Made by a program: the position numbers and the translations under genes
The notes under the pieces: generated by a model
What the model saw: only the letters and a program-made list of their open reading frames with translations
The model's database searches: none
What the model was told of the DNA's origin: nothing
Shown: positions 37,154-46,135 of the stretch, piece after piece
How the letters are laid out: each line of letters begins with the position of its first letter
Numbering within the stretch: position 1 is the stretch's first letter
Source: an uncultured Shinella sp.
GTDB lineage: Bacteria; Pseudomonadota; Alphaproteobacteria; Rhizobiales; Rhizobiaceae
DNA length: 64,000 nucleotides
Direction: 5' to 3'
Assembly: GCF_946479415.1 (NCBI RefSeq)
Contig: NZ_CAMLFY010000003.1
Location: forward strand, 1-64,000

Positions 37154-38584
37154 ATGAGCTTCACCGTCGCCATTGTCGGACGCCCGAATGTCGGCAAGTC
37201 CACCCTGTTCAACAGGCTCGTGGGCAAGAAGCTTGCGCTGGTCGATGACACGCCCGGTGTCACCCGTGACCGCCGGCCGGGTGAAGCCAAGCTCATTGAC
37301 CTGAAATTCCACATCATCGACACGGCCGGTCTCGAAGAGGCAGCACCCGAGACGTTGCAGGGCCGCATGCGTGCCCAGACCGAAGCGGCGATCGAAGAGG
37401 CGGATCTGTCGCTCTTCGTCGTCGACGCCAAGACGGGCCTGACGCCGGTCGATACCGCGCTGGCCGACATGCTGCGCCGCAAGGGCAAGCCCGTTGTGCT
37501 CGTCGCCAACAAATCGGAAGCCAAGGGATCCGACGGCGGTTTTTATGATGCCTATACGCTCGGCCTGGGCGAACCGACACCGATCTCCGCCGAGCACGGC
37601 CAGGGCATGCTCGATCTGCGCGATGCCATCGTCGCGGCGATCGGCGAGGAGCGCGCCTACCCGGAAGACGACGAGGCCGTCACCGATATCGATGTGCGCG
37701 GCGAACTGGCGGACGCGGCCGAAGAGGACGAGGATTTCGAGCCGGAATATGACGAGACGAAGCCGCTGCGCGTCGCCATCGTCGGCCGCCCGAATGCCGG
37801 CAAGTCCACGCTGATCAACCGCTTCCTCGGCGAAGACCGTCTTCTGACCGGCCCGGAAGCGGGCATCACGCGCGACTCGATTTCCGTCGAATGGGACTGG
37901 AAAGGCCGCACGATCAAGATGTTCGATACGGCCGGCATGCGCCGCAAGGCCAAGGTGCAGGAGAAGCTGGAAAAGCTTTCTGTCGCCGATGGCCTGCGCG
38001 CCATCCGCTTCGCCGAGACTGTTGTCATCGTCTTCGACGCGACCATTCCCTTCGAAAAGCAGGACTTGCAGATCGTCGATCTCGTGCTGCGCGAAGGCCG
38101 CGCCGCCGTGCTCGCCTTCAACAAATGGGACCTGATCGACGACCCGCAGGCTGTGCTCGCGGATCTGCGCGAAAAGACCGAACGTCTGCTGCCGCAGGCG
38201 CGCGGCATTCGCGCCGTGCCGGTGTCCGGCCAGACGGGGCGGGGCCTCGACAAGCTGATGCAGTCGGTGATCGACACGGACCGCACCTGGAACCGCCGCA
38301 TCTCGACCGCCAAGCTCAACCGCTGGCTCGATGCGCAGCAGACGCAGCATCCGCCACCGGCCGTCTCCGGCCGCCGCCTGAAGCTGAAATACATGACGCA
38401 GGTGAAGGCCCGCCCGCCGGGCTTCATGGTGTCGTGCACGCGCCCGGACGCGCTGCCTGAATCCTATATCCGCTACCTCACCAATGGCCTGCGCAACGAC
38501 TTCAACCTGCCGGGCGTGCCGATCCGCATCCATTTCAGGGCGACGGACAACCCGTTTGCCTCGAAGGCGAAGAAGAAGCGCTGA
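37154..38584 (+). CDS. der: Ribosome biogenesis GTPase Der (EngA)
   Basis: The 476-residue product has two tandem GTPase domains: [14 protein letters not shown] with DTAGLEE (residues 8-60), and [14 protein letters not shown] with DTAGMRR (from about 212). NKSE and NKWD provide guanine specificity, and a C-terminal KH-like domain contains [19 protein letters not shown]. Der is essential for 50S subunit maturation. The acidic linker between the GTPase domains ([15 protein letters not shown]) is normal for rhizobia. Confidence 0.95.
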   Translation: MSFTVAIVGRPNVGKSTLFNRLVGKKLALVDDTPGVTRDRRPGEAKLIDLKFHIIDTAGLEEAAPETLQGRMRAQTEAAIEEADLSLFVVDAKTGLTPVDTALADMLRRKGKPVVLVANKSEAKGSDGGFYDAYTLGLGEPTPISAEHGQGMLDLRDAIVAAIGEERAYPEDDEAVTDIDVRGELADAAEEDEDFEPEYDETKPLRVAIVGRPNAGKSTLINRFLGEDRLLTGPEAGITRDSISVEWDWKGRTIKMFDTAGMRRKAKVQEKLEKLSVADGLRAIRFAETVVIVFDATIPFEKQDLQIVDLVLREGRAAVLAFNKWDLIDDPQAVLADLREKTERLLPQARGIRAVPVSGQTGRGLDKLMQSVIDTDRTWNRRISTAKLNRWLDAQQTQHPPPAVSGRRLKLKYMTQVKARPPGFMVSCTRPDALPESYIRYLTNGLRNDFNLPGVPIRIHFRATDNPFASKAKKKR

Positions 38585-38636
38585 TTTCTGGATCGGGCGG
38601 ATGTGCGCCGATCGATTTTGGTGCCGATCCGATCAA

Positions 38637-39551
38637 TCAGCCTTTCGGCAGCTTGTCCTTTGCCACCAATGCGCCGTGATGCTGGATGACGGCGGCGGCG
38701 ACGGCGGCGGCGAAGCGGGCGGCGGCCTCCGGGTTGTTCTCCACCGCTAGGTGGGCGAGGAACGCGCCGTTGAAGCTGTCGCCGGCGCTGGTCGTGTCGA
38801 CGATCGTTTTCACCTCGGCGGAGGGGACATGGTTGCGCGTGTCGCCGAAGACGAGCGTGGCGCCCTTGCTGCCATCCTTCACCACCAGCCCGTCGACACC
38901 GAGCGCGCGGTAGCGGGCGATCGTGTCCTCCAGCGTGGCGTCGCCGAAATGGCTGGTCTCGTCGTCGAGGCTCGGCATGACGAGCGTTGCAGCCCGCGCG
39001 CCCTCGGTGATGGTCGTGCGCATATACTCCGCATCGTCCCAGAGGCGGGGGCGGATGTTCGGATCGAAGACGACGCGTTTTCCGGCCGCCTTTGCGCGGC
39101 GCAGTTCCGAAAGCAGCGTCTCGATATCCTCTGCCGGCAGGATCGCGAGCGTGATGCCGGAGAAGACGATGATGTCGGAAGCCTCGATGGCAGCACGCAG
39201 CCGGTCGCCATCGCCCGCCAGAAGCTTTGCGGCCGAAACGGAGCGCCAGTAGGAGAAGCTGCGTTCGCCATTGTCGAGATGGATCATGTAGAGGCCGGGT
39301 GAGCGGCCTTCGATGCCGGCAATGGTCTCCGTGCCAATGCCATGGCCGGCGATGAAGGTGCGCATCTCCTCGGAAATCCTGTCGACGCCGATGGCGGTGA
39401 AATAGTCGACATGCCAATCGGCGGGCAGGTACTGGCGGGCATAATAGGCGGTGTTGAAGGTGTCACCGGCGAAGCTCTTGCGCATCAGGCCGCCCTCGGC
39501 CTGCATCAGTTCCACCATGCACTCGCCGATCGAGAGCAACCGTCCTGCCAT
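38637..39551 (-). CDS. kdgK: PfkB-family sugar kinase, likely 2-keto-3-deoxygluconate kinase
   Basis: The 304-residue product (start MAGRLLSIGECMVELMQ) has the ribokinase fold. It contains GDTFNTAYYARQYL, the VFDPNIRPRLW block common in KDG kinases, and the PfkB signature DTTSAGDSFNGAFLA with the catalytic aspartate. KDG kinase phosphorylates 2-keto-3-deoxygluconate to KDPG for the Entner-Doudoroff pathway. A related PfkB substrate is possible. An upstream extension of 20 residues lacks family similarity. Confidence 0.85.
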   Translation of the reverse strand: MAGRLLSIGECMVELMQAEGGLMRKSFAGDTFNTAYYARQYLPADWHVDYFTAIGVDRISEEMRTFIAGHGIGTETIAGIEGRSPGLYMIHLDNGERSFSYWRSVSAAKLLAGDGDRLRAAIEASDIIVFSGITLAILPAEDIETLLSELRRAKAAGKRVVFDPNIRPRLWDDAEYMRTTITEGARAATLVMPSLDDETSHFGDATLEDTIARYRALGVDGLVVKDGSKGATLVFGDTRNHVPSAEVKTIVDTTSAGDSFNGAFLAHLAVENNPEAAARFAAAVAAAVIQHHGALVAKDKLPKG

Positions 39552-39626
39552 GTCGAAAATCCCCCGGCAAAGCATTTCCAGCCGAAGCGGCATCGCTTCG
39601 GCGCCGGACAATGCGTAACAGGAACC

Positions 39627-39668
39627 TAGAACACCTCAGACGAACCGCGGTTCGCCTGAGGTGTTCTA
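39627..39668. repeat. 42-bp near-perfect palindrome
   Basis: Each arm is 21 bases, with one mismatched pair (A at 39640 against C at 39655). The outer arm is TAGAACACCTCAG / CTGAGGTGTTCTA and the centre CGAACCGCGGTTCG is itself palindromic. The stop codon of the Ldh-family gene is the last three bases of the element. It may act as a terminator or as a 3' stabilising stem-loop for that gene; there is no T-run. Confidence 0.75.
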
Positions 39669-40670
39669 ATTCCGCCGGAAAGAGGAAATACTGTCAAAGA
39701 GTTGGCGGGGCAAGCGGATGCCGATGGTTTCCGCATTCCGTTGCCGTTTCATGCGATCCAGGCCGGGAACATGGACATTGTAGTCTGTCGAAAGCCGCCC
39801 GGCCTGCTCGGACAGCCGGGTGGAAAAATGATCGGCAAAAAGCTGCGGCGAGAGCGCAAGCACGAAGAGCCCGACGCCGGGTGAAGTCTCGCCCGCCTGG
39901 AAATCCGCGGCATCGAGCGACCAGTTGCCGCCGGTGAGGCCCGCGGCGAGCACCTCGACCATCAGCGCGATATTGGCGCCGCGGCTGCCGCCGAAGGCGA
40001 CAAGCGCGCCCTGCATGGCGGCGAAGGGATCGGTCGTCGGCTGTCCGTCCTGATCGTTGGCCCAGTCGTCCGGGATGGCAACTCCACGCGAGGCGGCATC
40101 GCGCACATTAACCAGCGCCGTGGCGCTCGAAGACTGGTCGATCAGCAGGATGTCTTCATTCTCGAGCGGTGCGGCGAAGGCGAGCGGATTGGTGCCGTAA
40201 ACCGGGCTGCGGCTGCCCGCGCCGGCCAGTACGGCATGGCTGTTGGTCGCGGCAATCGCGACGAGGCCATCGTTTGCGAGACTTGCGGCATACCAGCCGA
40301 GTTCGCCGGTCGTATAGCTGTTGCAGACGGTGAAGACCGCGATGCCGAAGGTTTTCGCCTTGGACGCCAACTCTTCCCGCGCAATCGAAAAGCCGTGTTG
40401 CGCCACGCCGCCCATCGCATCGCATTTCAGGATGGCCGGCACCGGCGATGTGAGGAGCGGTTCGGCTTTTCCAGCGATTCGTCCGTCCACGAGGCTTCTG
40501 AGATAGTCGGTCAGGTGCGCGAAGCCGACGGCCCGTTTGCCCGCCATTTCCGCCTCGACGGTTGCCTGTGCGAGCGCCATTGCAGGCGGTTCGGCCATGC
40601 CGACGCGCATCAGCGCCGTCTTCGCCAGCGCGATTGCCTCGCTTGTGGAAAGGGTGACGTCATCGGCCAT
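39666..40670 (-). CDS. Malate/L-lactate dehydrogenase (Ldh) family oxidoreductase
   Basis: The 334-residue product has GAGAAGG eight bases before the ATG. It belongs to the LDH2/MDH2 fold unrelated to classical lactate dehydrogenases. It shows the conserved His region (GKRAVGFAHLTDYLRSL), VYGTNPLAFAAP for NADP binding, and QGALVAFGGSRGANIALMVEVLAAGLTGG. Members reduce 2-keto acids or cyclic imines such as delta1-piperideine-2-carboxylate or pyrroline-2-carboxylate; the substrate is not readable here. Its stop codon lies in a long palindrome. Confidence 0.87.
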   Translation of the reverse strand: MADDVTLSTSEAIALAKTALMRVGMAEPPAMALAQATVEAEMAGKRAVGFAHLTDYLRSLVDGRIAGKAEPLLTSPVPAILKCDAMGGVAQHGFSIAREELASKAKTFGIAVFTVCNSYTTGELGWYAASLANDGLVAIAATNSHAVLAGAGSRSPVYGTNPLAFAAPLENEDILLIDQSSSATALVNVRDAASRGVAIPDDWANDQDGQPTTDPFAAMQGALVAFGGSRGANIALMVEVLAAGLTGGNWSLDAADFQAGETSPGVGLFVLALSPQLFADHFSTRLSEQAGRLSTDYNVHVPGLDRMKRQRNAETIGIRLPRQLFDSISSFRRN

Positions 40671-40820
40671 GCGATCAACCTTCTCTATGGAATTTGCCGG
40701 CATCATTCAGACGCGGGCCTGCTTCGTCAACCTTCGAAAAATCAGGACCCTGGCCGTTTACGCCCCCATGCCCTCGCGTTACATCTTCGCAGGACGCATC
40801 GGAAAACGGAGCAGCACGAC

Positions 40821-42464
40821 ATGGCGAAGTCCCCCAAGAAGGCCGACGACTGGTGGCGCGGCGCGGTCATCTACCAGGTCTATCCGCGCTCGTTTCAGGA
40901 CACGACCGGCGACGGCATGGGGGATCTCAGGGGCATCACCAAACGGCTCGACCACATTGCCTCGCTCGGCGTCGATGCGATCTGGCTTTCACCGTTCTTC
41001 AAGTCGCCGATGGGCGATATGGGCTATGACGTCTCGGACTATTGCGACGTCGATCCGATGTTCGGCACGCTCGCCGATTTCGACGCCATGCTGGCGCAGG
41101 CGCACAAGCTCGGCATCAAGATCATCATCGACCAGGTGATCTCGCATACCTCCGACCAGCATCCCTGGTTCGTCGAGAGCCGCTCCAGCCGGTCCAATCC
41201 CAAGGCGGACTGGTATGTCTGGGCCGATCCGAAGCCGGATGGCACGGCGCCGAACAACTGGTTGTCGATCTTCGGCGGACCGGGCTGGGAATGGGACGGC
41301 GTGCGCAAGCAATATTACATGCACAACTTCCTGATTTCGCAGCCGGATCTCAATTTCCACAATCCGGATGTGCAGGATGCGCTTCTGAAAACCGTGCGCT
41401 TCTGGCTCGACCGCGGCGTGGACGGTTTCCGGCTCGACACCGTGAATTTCTATTTCCACGACAAGAAGCTGCGCGACAACCCGCCCCACGAACCGGACCC
41501 CGACGGCATCGGCCTCGATGCGCCCGACGTGAACCCTTACGGCATGCAGACGCATCGCTACGACAAGACGCAGCCGGAAAATATCGCCTTCCTCAAGCGG
41601 TTCCGCGCACTGCTCGACGAGTACAAGGGCCGCGTGACGGTCGGCGAGGTGGGTGACGGCGCGCGCTCGCTGAAGACGGTGGCCGAATACACCAGCGGCG
41701 GCGACAAGCTCAACATGTGCTACACCTTCGACCTGCTGGGACCGGATTTCACGGCAGAGCATGTGCGCAAATGTGTGCAGAGTTTCCAGCGCGCGGTGAC
41801 GGACGGCTGGGTCTGCTGGGCCTTTTCCAACCACGACGTGAACCGCCATGTCAGCCGCTTCATCCAGGTTCCGGAAGAGCGCGAGCGCGTCGCCAAGCTC
41901 GCCATCACGCTGCTCTCGACTTTGCGTGGCTCGATCTGCCTCTATCAGGGTGAGGAGCTCGGCCTGACCGAGGCGGACCTCGCCTTCGAGGACCTGCGCG
42001 ATCCCTACGGCATTCGTTTCTGGCCGGCCTTCAAGGGCCGCGACGGGTGCCGCACGCCGATGCCCTGGAATCACGGCGAGGCCCATGCCGGCTTCAGCAC
42101 GGGAAAACCCTGGCTGCCGGTGCCGGAAGACCACGCCCGCCATGCCGTCGATACGCAGGAGAAGATCGCCGGCTCCGTGCTCAACCACTACCGCGCGACG
42201 ATCGCCTTCCGGAAGGAGCACGACGCGCTGCATGACGGCGACATGTCCTTCGTGCATTCCAATCAGGATATCCTCGCCTTCACCCGCGAAAAGGGCGGCG
42301 AAAAGCTGCTCTTCGTCTTCAACCTGACGCGGGAAAAGGCCGAATTCGTCCCGTCGAAATCGCTGAAACTCGGCGAGCCGCTGCCCGTGCCCGGTTTTGG
42401 CGCAAAGCTGAAGAACGGTGCGATCGAGCTGGATGGGTTGGATATGGCGTGCGTGCGGCTTTAG
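40821..42464 (+). CDS. GH13 alpha-glucosidase
   Basis: The 547-residue product is a complete GH13 enzyme of the oligo-1,6-/alpha-1,4-glucosidase type. It has WWRGAVIYQVYPRSFQDTTGDGMGDL, the calcium/substrate loop DQVISHTSDQHPWF, the nucleophile Asp206 in GFRLDTVNF, the acid/base Glu276 in VGEVGD and the stabiliser Asp339 in FSNHDVN. It closely resembles AglA of the rhizobial alpha-glucoside (AglEFGK) system, but no transporter genes are adjacent. No signal peptide is seen, so it acts on imported disaccharides in the cytoplasm. Confidence 0.92.
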   Translation: MAKSPKKADDWWRGAVIYQVYPRSFQDTTGDGMGDLRGITKRLDHIASLGVDAIWLSPFFKSPMGDMGYDVSDYCDVDPMFGTLADFDAMLAQAHKLGIKIIIDQVISHTSDQHPWFVESRSSRSNPKADWYVWADPKPDGTAPNNWLSIFGGPGWEWDGVRKQYYMHNFLISQPDLNFHNPDVQDALLKTVRFWLDRGVDGFRLDTVNFYFHDKKLRDNPPHEPDPDGIGLDAPDVNPYGMQTHRYDKTQPENIAFLKRFRALLDEYKGRVTVGEVGDGARSLKTVAEYTSGGDKLNMCYTFDLLGPDFTAEHVRKCVQSFQRAVTDGWVCWAFSNHDVNRHVSRFIQVPEERERVAKLAITLLSTLRGSICLYQGEELGLTEADLAFEDLRDPYGIRFWPAFKGRDGCRTPMPWNHGEAHAGFSTGKPWLPVPEDHARHAVDTQEKIAGSVLNHYRATIAFRKEHDALHDGDMSFVHSNQDILAFTREKGGEKLLFVFNLTREKAEFVPSKSLKLGEPLPVPGFGAKLKNGAIELDGLDMACVRL

Positions 42465-42730
42465 CGCTGGCGCCCGACAAGGTGGTCATATTCCGCATGT
42501 GAACCGATCCAGAACCAGATGAGCGTTTCACTCTCCGGGTCCTTCACAGCAAGGGCGCGCCATGAGAGGCCGACCCTGGCCGACCAGAAGCGTCCAACGG
42601 ATTTCAGTCGTAGCGAGGGATGTTCGGGGTTGGCCTTGAGCCGTTCGAAATTCTTGTCGGCCTGCTCACGTATATGAGCGGGAAGCGCGTCATAACACTT
42701 CCAGAACGCATCCGTCGCGTGGTGCTTCAA
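42461..42730 (-). CDS. RelE/ParE-type toxin of a TA pair
   Basis: The 89-residue product is taken from a TTG that overlaps the antitoxin stop in TTGA. It reads as a small RelE-superfamily protein: helical start (ATDAFWKCYDALPAHIREQADKNFERLKAN), then PSLRLKSVGRFWSARVGLSWRALAVK and WFWIGSHAEYDHLV. These are the beta strands and conserved basic and histidine residues of this fold. Such toxins cleave mRNA at the ribosome or poison gyrase. The gene overlaps the end of the alpha-glucosidase gene by 4 bases. Antitoxin-first order and overlap support a real operon. Confidence 0.8.
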   Translation of the reverse strand: MKHHATDAFWKCYDALPAHIREQADKNFERLKANPEHPSLRLKSVGRFWSARVGLSWRALAVKDPESETLIWFWIGSHAEYDHLVGRQR

Positions 42731-42927
42731 AGCGGGCGTGTGCGGTTGCTGCGGAACTGCGAGAGGGCACGTTCGGCAAGCTCGTCCAACGCGCCGTTGG
42801 TTGCATCCTCTGCCAATTCCCGATCCCACCGTGCAGCTTGAAGGGTCTCAAACCACGCGGTGAACCGCTCGAATTCCTCCGGGCTAAGCTCCGCGACGCT
42901 CTTTTCGATCTGCTCCAGCTTTGTCAT
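42727..42927 (-). CDS. Antitoxin partner of the RelE-like toxin
   Basis: The 66-residue acidic, helical product begins MTKLEQIEKSVAELSPEEFERFTAWFETLQAARWDRELAED over residues 1-41. That pattern is common in short antitoxins encoded directly before RelE/ParE-like toxins. It has no obvious DNA-binding domain, so autoregulation may depend on the complex. The ATG has AAAGGAT upstream. Its stop codon overlaps the toxin start. Confidence 0.78.
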   Translation of the reverse strand: MTKLEQIEKSVAELSPEEFERFTAWFETLQAARWDRELAEDATNGALDELAERALSQFRSNRTRPL

Positions 42928-42984
42928 GTCAAAATCCTTTCGTACGTAGTGTACGATATGGAGTTGCAAGCGGAAAGAGCGACC

Positions 42985-44679
42985 TCACCCGATCAGTTCG
43001 AACCGATCCACATCCACCATGCCCCGATCCGAAATCTTCAGATGCGGAATGACCGGTAGCGGCAGGAAGGCGAGCTGGAGGAAGGGTTCTTCGAGCGTGG
43101 CGCCCAGTGCGAAAGCGGCCTGGCGGAGGTGGTGCAGGGTGTCGCGCACGCTCTCATAAGGCTCGAGGCTCATCAGGCCGGCGACGGGCAGCGCGATCTC
43201 GCCGGTGACCTTGCCGTCTTCCACCACCACGAAGCCGCCCTTGATCTCGCCGAGCCGGTTCGCCGCCAGCGCCATGTCGTCCTCGTCGACGCCGACGACG
43301 CAGATATTGTGGCTGTCGTGGCCGACGGTCGAGGCGATGGCGCCTTTCTTCAGGCCGAAGCCCTGCACGAAGCCGTTGGCGTGGTTGCCGTTCTTGCCGT
43401 GTCGCTCGATGACGGCGACCTTGATGATATCTTGCGCCAGATCGACCGATGTCTGGTTGCCGCGCGCCGGCAGGCGATAGCGGCGATGTTCGGTGATGAT
43501 CTTGCCCGGCAGAACGCCGATGACGGGCGTTTCGCCATCGGTGACGGGCACGGCGAAATGCGCGGCATTGACGGGCCGCGCTTTCACGCTGTCGAGCCCG
43601 ACGGGCGCGACGGGTTTGCGGGTGGCGAAGAGCGCATCGTCCACCTTGCGCCCCGCGGAGAACACCATCTCGGCCTTGCAGTTTTCCAGCGTGTCGATGA
43701 CGACGAGGTCGGCGCGCCAGCCCGGAGCGACAAGGCCGCGATCCCGGAGGCCGAAGGCCTTGGCGGCGGAGATGGAGGCGGCGCGATAGACGGCGAGCGG
43801 CGCGCGGCCGTGGCCGATCGCGGTGCGGATCATGTAGTCGAGATGGCCCTGTTCGGCGATGTCGAGCGGGTTGCGATCATCCGTGCAGAGCGCGATGAAG
43901 GGCGAGAGGCGCTCGGTCAGGATGGGCATGAGGGCGTGCAGGTCCTTGGAGACGGAGCCCTCGCGAACGAGAATGTGCATGCCCTTGCGGATCTTTTCCA
44001 GCGCTTCCTCGGCGCTCGTGCATTCATGCTCGGTGCGGATGCCGGCGGCGAGATAGCCGTTGAGGTCGTTGCCGGACAGCAGTGGCGCATGGCCGTCGAT
44101 ATGGCCGCCCTGGAAGGCTTCAAGCTTGGCGAGACAGACGGGATCCTTATGGATGACGCCCGGAAAATTCATGAATTCGGCAAGGCCGATGGCCTTGGGG
44201 TGATGGCGGAAGGGCAGCAGGCGCTCGATCGGCAGGTCGGCCCCGGATGTCTCCAGATGCGTCGCCGGCACGCAGCTCGACAGTTGCACGCGGATATCCA
44301 TGATGGTTTCCAGCGCGCTGTCGAGGAAGAACTCGATGCCCTCGCTGCCGAGCACATTGGCGATCTCGTGTGGATCGCAGATGACCGTGGTCACGCCATA
44401 GGGCAGCACGCAGCGGTCGAATTCATGCGGCGTGACCAGCGAGGATTCGATGTGCAGATGCGTATCGATGAAGCCGGGCACGACGATGAGGCCGGTGATG
44501 TCGATCTCCGTGCGGCCCTTGTAAGGACCGCAGGTGCCGACGATGCGTTCGCCTGAAATCGCGATGTCGGAGGCGACCAGCTCACCCGTCACGAGATCGA
44601 AGAATTGCCCGCCCTTGAGCACGATGTCGGCGGGCTCGCGGCCGGTTCCCTGATCGATGTAGCGTTCCAAGTCGGCCAT
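42985..44679 (-). CDS. ade: Adenine deaminase
   Basis: The 564-residue amidohydrolase shows [21 protein letters not shown] (HxH metal site), [30 protein letters not shown] and [10 protein letters not shown]. The C-terminal domain with [21 protein letters not shown] is specific for Ade-type adenine deaminases. It converts adenine to hypoxanthine and ammonia. It complements the guanine-xanthine-ureide genes elsewhere in the window, although it is about 18 kb away. The length is typical. Confidence 0.93.
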   Translation of the reverse strand: MADLERYIDQGTGREPADIVLKGGQFFDLVTGELVASDIAISGERIVGTCGPYKGRTEIDITGLIVVPGFIDTHLHIESSLVTPHEFDRCVLPYGVTTVICDPHEIANVLGSEGIEFFLDSALETIMDIRVQLSSCVPATHLETSGADLPIERLLPFRHHPKAIGLAEFMNFPGVIHKDPVCLAKLEAFQGGHIDGHAPLLSGNDLNGYLAAGIRTEHECTSAEEALEKIRKGMHILVREGSVSKDLHALMPILTERLSPFIALCTDDRNPLDIAEQGHLDYMIRTAIGHGRAPLAVYRAASISAAKAFGLRDRGLVAPGWRADLVVIDTLENCKAEMVFSAGRKVDDALFATRKPVAPVGLDSVKARPVNAAHFAVPVTDGETPVIGVLPGKIITEHRRYRLPARGNQTSVDLAQDIIKVAVIERHGKNGNHANGFVQGFGLKKGAIASTVGHDSHNICVVGVDEDDMALAANRLGEIKGGFVVVEDGKVTGEIALPVAGLMSLEPYESVRDTLHHLRQAAFALGATLEEPFLQLAFLPLPVIPHLKISDRGMVDVDRFELIG

Positions 44680-44741
44680 GGCGATGTCTCCCGAATCCTT
44701 TCGGGAGAGTCTAGCGACGTCGCGACGAGAAGAAAGGCCGA

Positions 44742-45611
44742 TCAGCCCGGAAAGGTGACGGAGAAGGCGAAACGGCGGCTTTCTCCGGGGAGAAGCACGG
44801 TCGTGAAGGGGCGATCGCGCAATTCACGCGACCCGCCGAATTCCGCCGCCGTGCCATGCCAGGGTTCTATGCAGAGGAAGGGTGCGCCGGGTTTCGTCCA
44901 GAGCGCGAGGTTGGGCAGATTTTCGAAGTGGAACTTCAGCGCCGGTCCACCCTCGGCGGCATAGGTGAGGCCGTCACCCGCGCCTTCGGGAAAGACCATC
45001 GCATCGTCGAGGAACTGATCCTGCGCCAGCACGATCCGGCCCTTGTCGAAGGGGGAGGGTGTCCGGCTTGTCGAGAGCAATCCCTTTTCCAGCGGCTGGC
45101 GCTTCGGCTCGCCGGCATTGTCGAGCGTTACCGTGTGTGGTTTTCCAGCGCTGCCGGGCAGCGGCCAGACAAAGGCGGGGTGATAGCCGAAACCGAAGGG
45201 CATGGGTTTGTCGCCGCGATTTTCCACCGTGGAGGCCACGGTCAGCGTCCGGCGGTTGAGACTGTGCTCGACGGTGAGCCCGAAGTCGAAGGGATAGACG
45301 GCGCGCGTGTCGTCGGAGGCGTCGAGCCGATAGCGGCAGGCGGTGTCCGTCGTGCTTTCGAGCGCGAATTCCCGCCGCCGGGCAAAACCGTGCTGGGCCA
45401 TCGCATAGGCCGTTCCGTCGATCATCAGCGTATCGTCAGGCGCCTTGCCGACGATGGGGAAGAGCACCGGCGAGCGCCCCGTCCAGAAGGCGGCGTCGCC
45501 GTTCCAGAGCCAGGCCTTGCCGTCCGTCGTGGTGATCGACTGCATTTCGGCGCCAAGCGAGGAGACGTCGACCGAGAGGTCTGCATTGGCAATGCGGGTG
45601 AGGCTCGGCAT
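44742..45611 (-). CDS. Aldose 1-epimerase family protein
   Basis: The 289-residue product is a galactose-mutarotase-like beta-sandwich protein. It has [10 protein letters not shown] near the start, [27 protein letters not shown] (conserved His) and [14 protein letters not shown] (second His and catalytic region), then [13 protein letters not shown] near the end. It belongs to the LacX/YeaD-like branch that acts on aldoses or hexose-6-phosphates. The ATG giving [12 protein letters not shown] is preferred over one 30 bases upstream. Confidence 0.88.
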   Translation of the reverse strand: MPSLTRIANADLSVDVSSLGAEMQSITTTDGKAWLWNGDAAFWTGRSPVLFPIVGKAPDDTLMIDGTAYAMAQHGFARRREFALESTTDTACRYRLDASDDTRAVYPFDFGLTVEHSLNRRTLTVASTVENRGDKPMPFGFGYHPAFVWPLPGSAGKPHTVTLDNAGEPKRQPLEKGLLSTSRTPSPFDKGRIVLAQDQFLDDAMVFPEGAGDGLTYAAEGGPALKFHFENLPNLALWTKPGAPFLCIEPWHGTAAEFGGSRELRDRPFTTVLLPGESRRFAFSVTFPG

Positions 45612-45724
45612 CGAATCTCCTTTCACGGATCGTTGGTGCACTCTAGCGCGGATCGCCGGGTTTTGCGCGCCGGCGACCGGTGAATTCGGTTGATAGCACC
45701 GGAGCGCCGAAATAGGATGACGGC

Positions 45725-46135
45725 ATGAAACAGGACGACAAAGCGGGGCCGATCATCGTTTTCGATGCAGAGTGCATTCTCTGCTCGGCCAATGCGCAAT
45801 TCGTGCTGCGGCATGATCGCGCCCGCCGCTTCCGCCTCGCTTCCATGCAGAAGGCCACGGGCGCGACGCTCTATCGCCGTTTCGGCATCGATCCCGCCAA
45901 TCCGGAAAGCCTGATCATCGTCGATGGCGATGCCGTGCTGAAGGACAGCGACGCGGTGCTGGCGATCTATGCCGGCCTCGGCTGGCCGTGGAAGGCCGTT
46001 GCCGTGCTGCGGTTCATTCCACGCTTTCTGCGCGATCCCGCCTATCGCTGGCTGGCGCGCAATCGCTACCGCCTCTTCGGCCGGCGTGAAACCTGCTGGG
46101 TGCCGTCACCCGGCGATGCAGATCGCGTGCTTTGA
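45725..46135 (+). CDS. Thiol-disulfide oxidoreductase DCC family protein (DUF393)
   Basis: The 136-residue product has the thioredoxin-like DCC motif as FDAECILCSANAQF (Cys17, Cys20), followed by RFRLASMQKATG and a C-terminal RWLARNRYRLFGRRETC. Typical members have DGxCxxC; here the glycine is alanine (DAEC). A redox role is predicted from the CxxC but unproven. The stop codon overlaps the start of the next gene (TTGA), so the two are coupled. Confidence 0.87.
   Translation: MKQDDKAGPIIVFDAECILCSANAQFVLRHDRARRFRLASMQKATGATLYRRFGIDPANPESLIIVDGDAVLKDSDAVLAIYAGLGWPWKAVAVLRFIPRFLRDPAYRWLARNRYRLFGRRETCWVPSPGDADRVL

Noticed and set aside
40236..40820. N-terminal extension of the alpha-glucosidase
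   Set aside because: That part is antisense to the Ldh-family gene, and GH13 homology begins right after the internal ATG.
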